IMG/VR virus record: IMGVR_UViG_3300032299_001134
Span: 1 to 29,983 of that record
Source of the DNA: a virus
DNA length: 29,983 nucleotides
Direction: 5' to 3' (one strand)
The translations under genes were made by a program, and so were the position numbers. Below are positions 1 to 6,653 of this stretch, one piece after another. Position 1 is the stretch's first letter. Each line of letters begins with the position of its first letter. The notes below the pieces were generated by a model that did not search any database, had not been told where the DNA came from, and saw only the letters and a list, made by a program, of their open reading frames with translations.

Positions 1-549
1 ACCTGTACTAATCTAGGAGCAGTAACTCAAACAACTATTCTTTGCACTAACCATGTTTATGACGATCCCTCTGCTATGTTTCCGTCAATTGAGAAGCATA
101 TGCCAGGAGGTAAAGCATGCGTGTACCTTCCATCAGTAACCGTCCAGCTTGCACGTAAACCGATGAAGTCTGATGATGGTAAAACAACAGACGGTGAACT
201 CGCCGTTGGTCAAAAATCTTATGCAGGTATTATTATTAGAGCTCTTACACGTAAAAACAGATTTATTAAACAGTATCTTGAAGGTGAGATGTACCTATCC
301 TTTGCTAACGGATTGGACAGGTATTATGGCATGCTTGATCTTGCGGTCGGTCTTGGAGTAGTTATTCAGAACGGATCGACATATGCTCTTGAAGATGGTA
401 CTAAGCTAGGATATTATCGTAATTTTAGAAAAGACACAACGTTGTGGGAAGAAACTATTCTTCCGAGATTAGACAGTCGAATTAAAAAAGAGTGGGCTTA
501 CAGTAATCTTGAAGAAGAGACACCAGAAGAAATAAGCGATGAAGCGTAA
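1..549 (+). CDS. uvsX: UvsX-like RecA-family recombinase, C-terminal part (5' truncated by window)
   Basis: The reading frame is open from base 1, so the start lies outside the window; 182 C-terminal residues are present. UvsX is the T4 RecA homologue that forms filaments on ssDNA and drives strand exchange and recombination-dependent replication. The segment beginning TNHVYDD, followed by PGGKACVYLPSVTVQLARK, matches the part of T4 UvsX after the Walker B strand (T4 has NHTYET, then TGGTGVMYSADTVFIIGKR). A region of the LDRYYGMLDLAVGLGVV type then corresponds to T4 IDPYSGLLDMALELGFVV. The Walker A part is not visible. The end is acidic (EEETPEEISDEA), as in T4-type UvsX tails. The stop overlaps the next gene by 11 bases. 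In T4, uvsX also lies close to gene 41. Family call by recalled alignment; confident. Confidence 0.88.
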   Translation, partial: TCTNLGAVTQTTILCTNHVYDDPSAMFPSIEKHMPGGKACVYLPSVTVQLARKPMKSDDGKTTDGELAVGQKSYAGIIIRALTRKNRFIKQYLEGEMYLSFANGLDRYYGMLDLAVGLGVVIQNGSTYALEDGTKLGYYRNFRKDTTLWEETILPRLDSRIKKEWAYSNLEEETPEEISDEA

Positions 550-1288
550 AAAATTAGTATTAGCATTTTCTGGAGGTATGGATTCATCTGTACTTCTCTT
601 TATGGCAGCAGATAGAGGGTATGAAGAAATTCATACTGTTACTTTCGATTACGGTCAGAGGCATCGTCGTGAAATGCAGTGTGTACCGCTTCAAAAATGG
701 GACCTCAAAGAGAAATATCCTAATGTTAAATTTACAAATAGAGTATTAGATGTAAGCTATCTAAAGGATATCTCTCCTACGTCTTCACTTACTAATTTAG
801 ATATAGATAATCCTGATATAAGTAAAATCGCCGGTGATGCACAACCTGTTTCATATGTTCCGTTTCGTAATCAAATGTTTATTACGATTTGCTGCGCTTA
901 CGCGGAAAGTCTCGGTGCAGACTCGGTTTGGTACGGTGCAGCGCAAGTAGATTCGCTAGCCGGCTACTGGGATAGCTCGCAAGAATTCGTTGATAGTATA
1001 AATCAGTTAGCAGCTCTCAACAGACAGCATAGGATCCTCATTGAAGCTCCATTGCTCTCCTTGTCAAAAGCAGACATCATACGAGAAGGCGTAAAACTAG
1101 GCGTTCAGTTCGAGAACACATGGACATGTTATAGTAACCGCGAGGATGGTCTTGCTGATGCTACTACACCGTCGAGTAGTTTGCGAGTTCAGGGCTTTAT
1201 TAGCGCTGGATATAAGGATCCCATCAAGTACCTTCAACAGGATAAGCTTGATGGGATATATGAAGAAAAGAATTGTAAGGAATTATAA
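539..1288 (+). CDS. queC: QueC-family PP-loop enzyme (7-cyano-7-deazaguanine synthase or archaeosine-type relative), zinc site degenerate
   Basis: 249 residues. The N-terminus has the PP-loop SGGMDSS (residues 11-17) that binds ATP, followed by QueC features: TFDYGQRH, VPFRNQMF and AYAESLGAD. Canonical QueC uses ATP and ammonia to convert carboxy-deazaguanine to the nitrile preQ0, precursor of queuosine, archaeosine and 7-deazaguanine DNA bases. Two points are odd. The usual GYPDCRPEF box reads GYWDSSQEF. Only the first of the four C-terminal zinc cysteines remains (C197 in TWTCY); where E. coli-type QueC has GCGECPSCNLR, this protein has L, A and S at the cysteine positions (residues 204-216), although the flanking LRxxGFxxAGxKDP is kept. 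The gene overlaps uvsX by 11 bases and converges with the next gene. It may be a neofunctionalised QueC, such as the QueC half of a GAT-QueC system. Family certain; exact reaction not. Confidence 0.88.
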   Translation: MKRKKLVLAFSGGMDSSVLLFMAADRGYEEIHTVTFDYGQRHRREMQCVPLQKWDLKEKYPNVKFTNRVLDVSYLKDISPTSSLTNLDIDNPDISKIAGDAQPVSYVPFRNQMFITICCAYAESLGADSVWYGAAQVDSLAGYWDSSQEFVDSINQLAALNRQHRILIEAPLLSLSKADIIREGVKLGVQFENTWTCYSNREDGLADATTPSSSLRVQGFISAGYKDPIKYLQQDKLDGIYEEKNCKEL

Positions 1289-2803
1289 TCCGTATCTTCT
1301 TAGTTCTTCTAGTTGATAAGAAGTTTTAGGCTTATATTTTTCTTTGAAAGACAAATTTTGTTGAGGTTGTATTCTTCTAACGCTATCGCTCCTTGTCTGC
1401 TCTGTTAGATATACAGCGGTAGTTAACTCAACACCTTCATTAAAAGTAAATTTCACCTCAGGTCCAATTTGATACGTTTTACGTAATCTTGCTATTTCTT
1501 TATCGAGATTATCTTTTGCTTCATTGTATGAAAGTTTAAAAGAACCTGCACTAGGTGACATACTAACTCCTTTACCAGCATTTCTTACAGCTTGCATAGC
1601 TGCTTTTAGGTTTTCTTTATCTTCATCACCAATCTGATTTAAAAACTCATCATTACCCTTCGAAATATCCATTACTGCCCCTGCAATTTCTTTACTGGTT
1701 TGATATGCTTTAGGAGCTAAATGACTACCTCCCACTGCTGCACCAACTAGCGCTGCGGCTCCCGCTAATCCTCTACCTGTACGCTTTAACGACTCCATGT
1801 CAACTTTCTCTGTTACAGTTGCTTTATCTTCTAGTGCTGCTAACACCTCGTCTTGTACCTTAAGTATATTAGGGTTTAAGCTTGTATTACTATAATCTTC
1901 AGCTAATCCTTCAAAATCTCCAGCGTTAGTCTGAGTCTCTTCCATCTCTTCGTCGTATGACTCTTCATCCTCTATAGAAGTTGCTTTAAGATTACCAATC
2001 ATATCCTTATTACCCATATCTGGCTCATGTATAACAACTCCTGCACCTCCATACGGCTTGAGATCATCAGCAATTTGTCTTTCGATCTTTTCGAGACCTA
2101 ACTTAGATATTATTTTACCGAGCTTGCTCGATACACCAAACACAACATCTACGCTTCTACCCTCTACCTCAATATCACTCTCATCTACAAATTTAGAAAG
2201 ATATTTAACAATTTGTGCGATGTCACTTAAATCGCTATCTTTATCTGCGATTATTTCTAGCAGATATTCATTACTATAAGATGATTCTAAAGAACCAATA
2301 AGATCGTCATACATGTTAACTGTTTGACTCATTGATGACATCGCACTAGCTGTTTCTTTTTTGCGTTCTAATCTTGCTACTTTCTTAGCTGCATTAAGTT
2401 CGTTGTTAAGTCTATTAACTTCGTAGCGTTGCTGAGCTGCATCAGTTCTGTTACCTGTAGTAAAGCTTACTTTATTCTCGAGTTGATCTTTAATATGAGA
2501 TTGAATCTCGTCGCGTTTTGCTTTTATTTTAGAAGCTATCCCATTCGACTCGAAGTACTCAACCATTCTACTAACTGACGGGTCATTCTTAAACATTCTA
2601 ACTACTGCATCATCAATAATATCTAAATCAAACAAAATACCTAGCATCGCTAAGCGACCTTCACGTGTACCAGAAGAAGCACCTCTCGATTTAGCTAATG
2701 AACGAGCTTGACCTTGAAATCCAGGCATTATCCTGTCCATTGGTGAATCTTTAGCTTCGTTTAAAGAAGTTAACCTTGATAGTAGCTTTGTAAAGGAACT
2801 CAT
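1283..2803 (-). CDS. putative internal head/virion protein with prohead-cleavage-like N-terminus
   Basis: 506 residues, no family recognised. The N-terminus MSSFTKLLSRLTSLNEAK is short and amphipathic and contains LNE-A (residues 14-17). That fits the T4 gp21 prohead protease consensus (L/I)-x-E before a small residue, as in capsid-targeting sequences of T4 internal proteins. Residues about 95-180 are rich in charged heptads and probably coiled. Residues about 335-360 are Gly/Ala-rich and hydrophobic (GLAGAAALVGAAVGG), a possible membrane-active helix. Several acidic stretches follow LxE-type sites. The gene is alone on the minus strand between plus-strand metabolic genes, and an exact TATAAATA late-promoter box lies six bases before the ATG, so it is probably expressed late. 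Role in the capsid or ejection with DNA is inference; another virion role is possible. Confidence 0.6.
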   Translation of the reverse strand: MSSFTKLLSRLTSLNEAKDSPMDRIMPGFQGQARSLAKSRGASSGTREGRLAMLGILFDLDIIDDAVVRMFKNDPSVSRMVEYFESNGIASKIKAKRDEIQSHIKDQLENKVSFTTGNRTDAAQQRYEVNRLNNELNAAKKVARLERKKETASAMSSMSQTVNMYDDLIGSLESSYSNEYLLEIIADKDSDLSDIAQIVKYLSKFVDESDIEVEGRSVDVVFGVSSKLGKIISKLGLEKIERQIADDLKPYGGAGVVIHEPDMGNKDMIGNLKATSIEDEESYDEEMEETQTNAGDFEGLAEDYSNTSLNPNILKVQDEVLAALEDKATVTEKVDMESLKRTGRGLAGAAALVGAAVGGSHLAPKAYQTSKEIAGAVMDISKGNDEFLNQIGDEDKENLKAAMQAVRNAGKGVSMSPSAGSFKLSYNEAKDNLDKEIARLRKTYQIGPEVKFTFNEGVELTTAVYLTEQTRSDSVRRIQPQQNLSFKEKYKPKTSYQLEELRRYGL

Positions 2804-2809
2804 ATACTA

Positions 2810-2817
2810 TATTTATA
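2810..2817 (-). promoter_or_regulatory. T4-type late promoter TATAAATA
   Basis: Exact match to the T4 late promoter box on the minus strand, with six bases (TAGTAT) between it and the ATG at 2803. By analogy with T4, where transcription starts about six bases after the box, the mRNA would start at or next to the start codon. No Shine-Dalgarno sequence is present. Confidence 0.65.
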
Positions 2818-2821
2818 CATT

Positions 2822-3145
2822 ATGCAATTAAATTGGAAAGATTTTAACGAAATGTCGTTTAATAATATCTGCAAGTTGCCAGGAATCGGTAAAAAAGCAG
2901 CAGAACGCATTATTGCCAATAGACCTTTTAGATCTAACAATGATCTCTTTAAAATAAAGGGATTAGGTACTAGAACTCTCAAGAATTTAGGTATTGAGAG
3001 GGTAAAAAAAGAGAGAAAATCATGGTATCTAATGGAAGACGGTATAGAATACCCTGATTTTGCACTTGCCAAAAACATTCTTACAGGAAAAATTGATTTT
3101 TTCTGGAGAATTCCGAAAGATAAACGAGAATACCTTGTAAAGTAA
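2822..3145 (+). CDS. small helix-hairpin-helix (HhH/ComEA-like) DNA-binding protein
   Basis: 107 residues. The core (about residues 10-60) holds two HhH hairpins: NICKLPGIGKKAAERII and LFKIKGLGTRTLKNLGI. Each has the hydrophobic-x-G-hydrophobic-G turn that contacts the DNA backbone without sequence specificity. The tail (residues 60-107) is charged and unlike anything I recognise. The protein has no nuclease motif, so it is probably an accessory DNA-binding factor. The gene is divergent from the late gene at 1283-2803, with only 18 bases between the two start codons. It overlaps the amidotransferase gene by one base (TAATG), so it is probably co-translated with it. Whether it directs the neighbouring modification-type enzymes to DNA is speculation. 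Confidence 0.75.
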   Translation: MQLNWKDFNEMSFNNICKLPGIGKKAAERIIANRPFRSNNDLFKIKGLGTRTLKNLGIERVKKERKSWYLMEDGIEYPDFALAKNILTGKIDFFWRIPKDKREYLVK

Positions 3146-3810
3146 TGTGTGCTATAGTAGGAGCTAGTAATGTATCAAGGTTTGAAGTTATGTATGCTGG
3201 TAATTTACCACGCGGTAATTTTGCTACTGGAGTTGTGTGCTTGCATAATGGAGACGATCAAATGGTCATTAAGAAACAAGGGACGTTAGATTTTGATCAA
3301 GTAAAATTAGATAATAGATGTGATTATTTTGTAGGACACGTTCAGGCGCCTACATCTGCTAAGCGTACATGGTCATATGATACGTCACACCCTTTCGAAT
3401 CACTATCTTGGTCAGTGGTTCATAATGGAGTACTTACTAACCACGAACAAATTAGAGCTAAGTACATTGATTGGGATGTTAATCCTGTGGATACAGCTGT
3501 AATTTCTAATCTATTACAACAATTTACTGAAGAATGTAAAGGTGAATGTCCTGCACATGAGATAATTAAAAGAGTATTGAATTTACTAGAGGGTACTTTT
3601 GCGTTATGTATGATAGATACTGACTGTAACGACGTTTATATTGCTAGACAGGGCTCAATTCTACACTATAACGATCATGGAGATTTTTCTACTATAGGCG
3701 GTGAGGGGTTTAAGGTATTACCCGAAGGTACAATCTTAATGCTTACAGATTTCAAAACATGGGAAGTGATTAATCACTTCGAAACCAAATCACCATTCTT
3801 ATTTTTATGA
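3145..3810 (+). CDS. stand-alone class II glutamine amidotransferase (Ntn hydrolase)
   Basis: 221 residues, a GATase domain with no synthetase domain attached. Class II GATases cut glutamine using the N-terminal cysteine freed by Met removal and pass ammonia to a partner. Here MCAIVG puts Cys at position 2. HNGV (residues 93-96) supplies the oxyanion Asn-Gly, and D116 in PVDTAVIS matches the Asp that binds the glutamine amino group. The usual GHTR box reads GHVQ (64-67), so the Arg that holds the glutamine carboxylate is Gln; K or R residues at 73-74 might replace it. With no synthase domain, an ammonia acceptor must come from another protein. The QueC-like gene 1.9 kb upstream is the obvious candidate, since fused GAT-QueC proteins are known. 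Its stop overlaps the next start (ATGA). Confidence 0.8.
   Translation: MCAIVGASNVSRFEVMYAGNLPRGNFATGVVCLHNGDDQMVIKKQGTLDFDQVKLDNRCDYFVGHVQAPTSAKRTWSYDTSHPFESLSWSVVHNGVLTNHEQIRAKYIDWDVNPVDTAVISNLLQQFTEECKGECPAHEIIKRVLNLLEGTFALCMIDTDCNDVYIARQGSILHYNDHGDFSTIGGEGFKVLPEGTILMLTDFKTWEVINHFETKSPFLFL
3763..3780 (+). other. perfect 18-bp palindrome inside the amidotransferase 3' end
   Basis: GAAGTGAT-TA-ATCACTTC reads identically on both strands. It lies 27 bases before the glycosyltransferase start. It has no following T-run, so it is not a standard terminator. It could be a binding site, an RNA hairpin affecting the downstream start, or chance within codons. Confidence 0.4.
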
Positions 3811-4481
3811 ATATATTTTATTTTTCAGCAACCAAGGGGAGTAGAAAAGATACACTACTAGCTAAAAACCATTCTACTTACAATAGTTTTATTTTTAAAG
3901 AGAATAACGCAGAACCTCTTCCAAAAATATATAACAAAGCTATAGACTTTGCTATTGAAGAAAATTTTGACGCTATTGTACTATGTCATGACGATGTAAT
4001 TATCGAGTCAGATCTTGCATATAGGTTACCTTCTATCATGCAAGATTTTGACGTTGTGGGGGTAGCAGGTACAACAGAATGTAAACTACAAGAGCCTGCA
4101 TTGTGGCATATTATGGGTGGTGGTTTTGGAGGTGGAAAACTTCACGGTGCAGTTGCTCATGGAGATGAAAAGAATAGATCTATGACCTCTTTTGGACCAT
4201 ACCCTAAGCGCGTTCTTTTACTCGACGGCGTGTTTTTGTGTATTAAAAAAGAAGCTTTTACAAAAGTGAGATTTGATGAAGCAAATCCTGCAGGATTTCA
4301 TTTTTACGATCTTTCGTATTGTTTGGATGCTACTCTTGCTGGGTTTAAATGTGGTGTGTCTGATATTATAATTACCCATGCTTCACCAGGATTAAAGGAG
4401 TTTACACCTGAATTTTTAGAAGGACAAAAATGGTTCTTGAACAAATATGAAAAATATAGGGGTAAAATTGTTACCGTTTAG
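3807..4481 (+). CDS. GT-A-fold glycosyltransferase (family 2-like)
   Basis: 224 residues. The fold signature is a Rossmann-type start (MNIFYFSATKGSR), PKIYNKAID, then EENFDAIVLCHDDVII with adjacent Asp62-Asp63 in the place of the DxD metal/nucleotide-sugar motif. GVAGTTEC and the region VLLLDGVFLCIKKEAF come next, and then GFHFYDLSYCLDATLAGFKCGVSDI, the typical acceptor/base region of Glyco_tranf_2_5-like enzymes (D/E-x-D followed by A-x-x-A-G). Such proteins transfer a sugar from a nucleotide donor to protein, lipid or, in phages, DNA bases or virion proteins. The gene overlaps the amidotransferase by four bases (ATGA), so the two are probably made together. Acceptor unknown; modified DNA or a virion glycan are both open. 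Confidence 0.7.
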   Translation: MNIFYFSATKGSRKDTLLAKNHSTYNSFIFKENNAEPLPKIYNKAIDFAIEENFDAIVLCHDDVIIESDLAYRLPSIMQDFDVVGVAGTTECKLQEPALWHIMGGGFGGGKLHGAVAHGDEKNRSMTSFGPYPKRVLLLDGVFLCIKKEAFTKVRFDEANPAGFHFYDLSYCLDATLAGFKCGVSDIIITHASPGLKEFTPEFLEGQKWFLNKYEKYRGKIVTV

Positions 4482-4507
4482 AACGTATTTTAATAAACTT
4501 ACCGTTT

Positions 4508-4537
4508 CGATTAGCTAAGACTAGTCTTAGCTAATCG
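4508..4537 (+). terminator. perfect 30-bp palindrome; operon terminator or operator
   Basis: The inverted repeat has arms of 13 bases (CGATTAGCTAAGA) around CTAG and is fully symmetric. As RNA it would be a strong hairpin after the glycosyltransferase. The following TTCCTTGT is only moderately T-rich, so termination is plausible but not textbook. It ends four bases before a -35-like box and could be an operator for the helicase promoter. A direct repeat TTACCGTTT occurs at 4471 and 4499. Confidence 0.6.
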
Positions 4538-4541
4538 TTCC

Positions 4542-4569
4542 TTGTATAAGTGGAAAGGTAAGCTATAAT
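4542..4569 (+). promoter_or_regulatory. sigma70-like promoter for the replication operon
   Basis: TTGTAT and TATAAT are separated by 16 bases in the only intergenic gap of notable size in this half of the window (4482-4575). The predicted start is at about 4576, that is at the GTG codon of the helicase, so the transcript may be leaderless. The GGAAAGG at 4552 is too far upstream to act as a ribosome binding site. Confidence 0.45.
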
Positions 4570-4575
4570 AATATT

Positions 4576-5892
4576 GTGAGTAAGTTAGATCTCGATTATT
4601 TTGAAAAAGTGCTTTGCTATAAAGCACTTTTTGATTCTACGTATCTTGCATCTATTGCAGATTACGTTAAGCCTAAGTATTTTAAGGATAAGAATATAGC
4701 TAGTGTTTTTAGCATTATTACAGAGTTCTATGAAAAGCGTAGCAAGCTACCTACACTCACAGAAGTAAAATCATACCTAACTACTGACGAGCTTAAATCG
4801 TCGTTTAAGAACTTAGTAGAGTCACTTAAAGATATTGATAAAAATATCGATAAAGATGAGCTGTATGACAATACAGAGCAGTTCTTAAAAGAGAAAGCTG
4901 TTTATAATACCATGCTCGATGTAGCTGGTGATATATCTAAAGGTAATATTGATACGTCACAAATTTTAGATAAGATTGAAAAGTCTTGTAATATTAATCT
5001 TGTTACGGATACAGGATTTGATCTATATAACAACATTGAAGTTCTTATTGACGATCTCTGTAACGTACAAAAGTCTATACCTAGTACTTGGGAGTGGTTA
5101 GACGAAGCTCTCAATGGAGGATTTCTTGAAAATGGAAGGTCGTTATATGTCTTTGCAGGTGAAACTAACATTGGTAAGTCTATCTTTCTAGGTAATATTG
5201 CTGCTAACATAGCTAACCAGGGTAAGAACGTTCTATTGATTACATTAGAGATGTCAGAGCTATTATATGCTCGGCGTATTTGTACTAATGTAAGTAAAAT
5301 CCCTCTTAAAGATCTTTCATCCAATACACATGCTCTTAGACAAGCCATTAAGGAACAAAAAGAAGCAGATAAAGGTAGAATCTTTATTAAAGAGTTTCCA
5401 CCTTCTACAATTACCCCTAACCAGTTAAAAGCTTTCATTAAAAAACTTACTGATACCGGAGTACCTATTCATGCTATTGTTTTAGACTATCTCAATTTGC
5501 TTCATTCTTCGGTTGGAACCAATTCATATGAAAGAATTAAAAATGTTACAGAGCAGGTTAGAGCTATGTCATATATATTCAACTGTCCCATTATATCTGC
5601 AACACAGTTAAATAGGTCAGGTTTTAATACCGATAATCCCGATCTTGCAACTATCTCTGAGTCTGTAGGCTTAGCAGCTACAGCTGATGTAATTGTATCT
5701 ATATTTCAAAACGAAGAAGATAGAGATCTAGGAATTATTAGATTAGGTATGATGAAGAATAGATACGGTCCTAGAGGCCATACACAGCCTATGAGGATTG
5801 ATTACTCTACTCTTACTATTACACAAGCCGAGAGTGATGTTATTAGTAGTGAGGATTCTACATTTAATACGTTGCAGCTACTATCAGGTTGA
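4576..5892 (+). CDS. 41: gp41-like replicative DNA helicase (DnaB family)
   Basis: 438 residues, GTG start. T4 gp41 is a hexameric 5'-3' helicase that unwinds the fork and joins gp61 to form the primosome. Residues about 1-150 are the helical N-terminal domain of DnaB-type helicases. The RecA-like motor follows: GGFLENG, then Walker A GETNIGKS (195-202, K201), LLITLEMSELLYARR (H1a-type), Walker B IVLDYLNLL (D304), ISATQLNR (H3/H4) and KNRYGPRG near the C-terminus. The length fits gp41 (475 in T4) with a shorter tail. The gene opens the replication operon behind a palindrome and a sigma70-like promoter. There is no plausible Shine-Dalgarno sequence. Confidence 0.92.
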   Translation: MSKLDLDYFEKVLCYKALFDSTYLASIADYVKPKYFKDKNIASVFSIITEFYEKRSKLPTLTEVKSYLTTDELKSSFKNLVESLKDIDKNIDKDELYDNTEQFLKEKAVYNTMLDVAGDISKGNIDTSQILDKIEKSCNINLVTDTGFDLYNNIEVLIDDLCNVQKSIPSTWEWLDEALNGGFLENGRSLYVFAGETNIGKSIFLGNIAANIANQGKNVLLITLEMSELLYARRICTNVSKIPLKDLSSNTHALRQAIKEQKEADKGRIFIKEFPPSTITPNQLKAFIKKLTDTGVPIHAIVLDYLNLLHSSVGTNSYERIKNVTEQVRAMSYIFNCPIISATQLNRSGFNTDNPDLATISESVGLAATADVIVSIFQNEEDRDLGIIRLGMMKNRYGPRGHTQPMRIDYSTLTITQAESDVISSEDSTFNTLQLLSG

Positions 5893-5902
5893 TAAAGTTC
5901 CT

Positions 5903-5922
5903 TCTATCTATAAATAGATAGA
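5903..5922 (+). promoter_or_regulatory. late-type TATAAATA within a 20-bp dyad abutting a GTG start
   Basis: TCTATCTA and TAGATAGA flank TAAA and form an 8-bp stem that ends at the base before GTG 5923. The centre contains an exact TATAAATA (5909-5916), six bases before the GTG, the same spacing as at the minus-strand late gene 2803. This could give a second, late transcript of the downstream genes, or the hairpin could hide the start. Confidence 0.45.
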
Positions 5923-6366
5923 GTGAAAATTTTTAATTATTATAAAAATGATAATCTAAAATCTAAAATAAGCGCCTACCGTAAGGGTGAAAGAGATTTT
6001 AATGTACAAGAGCTTAATGATATTAAGCTATATATTTCTAGATATAAAGATACAATAGATCATACGAAATTTTTTGTTGGGTCAATCAAAGAGTTTAAGG
6101 TAGTGAGCTGCTTTGCAGAGGACTTCTATGAAGAACTTCATTCACGAATGATTAACACTTATGGTGCAGATATTGCTATTATAGTAATATTAACAGAAAA
6201 ACGAATTTTGTTTAAGAAGAACACTAAAACATGCGACATAGATCTCTGTAAGCTTGCACAAATTTTAAGCGACGGTGAGTGTGATGAAACAACAACAGAT
6301 CTAGCTGCAGGTAAGTTAACAGATAATTTTATTAACCTTTCAAAGAAATTTATAGAATGTTTGTAA
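5923..6366 (+). CDS. hypothetical protein, possible stand-alone DHHA1-like domain
   Basis: 147 residues, GTG start directly after a small hairpin. The N-terminal third is charged and unrecognised. From about residue 48 the pattern (VGSIKEFKVVSCFAEDFYEE, then YGADIAIIVIL, and near the C-terminus LCKLAQIL followed by GECDETTTDLAAGKL) resembles the substrate-binding DHHA1 half of DHH phosphoesterases. There, a glycine-rich motif ending in AAG binds the nucleic acid end. The catalytic DHH half and a clean GGGH motif are missing, so nuclease activity is not expected. It may bind single-stranded nucleic acid. The gene lies between helicase and gp59-like loader and overlaps the next gene by ten bases. 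Domain call tentative. Confidence 0.45.
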   Translation: MKIFNYYKNDNLKSKISAYRKGERDFNVQELNDIKLYISRYKDTIDHTKFFVGSIKEFKVVSCFAEDFYEELHSRMINTYGADIAIIVILTEKRILFKKNTKTCDIDLCKLAQILSDGECDETTTDLAAGKLTDNFINLSKKFIECL

Positions 6367-6653
6367 AAACCTCAACAATAAATCCGTCGCAAGATATAAT
6401 AGATAGAGAGAGTGAGCATATACTATTATCTTTTTGCTCATTATGTACTTTGCTCAAAGGTAAAAAACTATCTTTTCAAAACGTTTTTATTCTAGTCTTA
6501 CAGGACGATAAGTTAAGAGAAATATTAAAAGATCTTTTAGGAGTTGATTCTAGCTATGAAATAGTTAAAATCTTTCTGGAGTATGATCCTACTATAACAA
6601 AAAGTAAATACATAACAAAATATATTAATAGCAATAAACGAAAATGTCTTTAA
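6357..6653 (+). CDS. hypothetical protein, T4 gp33 position
   Basis: 98 residues, not recognised. Middle hydrophobic stretch (FQNVFILVLQ) followed by a predicted helical EILKDLLGVDSSYEIVKIFLEYD; the C-terminus is basic. The gene overlaps both neighbours by ten bases, which suggests translational coupling. In T4 the order is 33-59-32, so by position this would be the late-transcription coactivator gp33, which is of similar size. The C-terminus lacks the acidic-hydrophobic sliding-clamp-binding tail of T4 gp33, so I do not assign it. Confidence 0.6.
   Translation: MFVKTSTINPSQDIIDRESEHILLSFCSLCTLLKGKKLSFQNVFILVLQDDKLREILKDLLGVDSSYEIVKIFLEYDPTITKSKYITKYINSNKRKCL

Noticed and set aside
1218-1257. 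Inverted repeat ATCCCATCAAG/CTTGATGGGAT near the end of queC
   Set aside because: Eleven pairs around an 18-base loop within codons and no T-run; possible RNA structure but no sign of function.
1296-1327. Hairpin CTTCTTA/TAAGAAG followed by TTTT at the queC convergent junction
   Set aside because: The stem is only seven A/T-rich pairs with a 14-base loop; too weak to call a terminator.
4902-5438. 178-codon minus-strand frame inside the helicase gene
   Set aside because: It is fully inside gp41 with its Walker motifs and has no coding pattern of its own.
6357-6653. Assignment as gp33 late-transcription coactivator
   Set aside because: Only position before gp59/gp32 and size agree; the clamp-binding C-terminal motif of T4 gp33 is not present.
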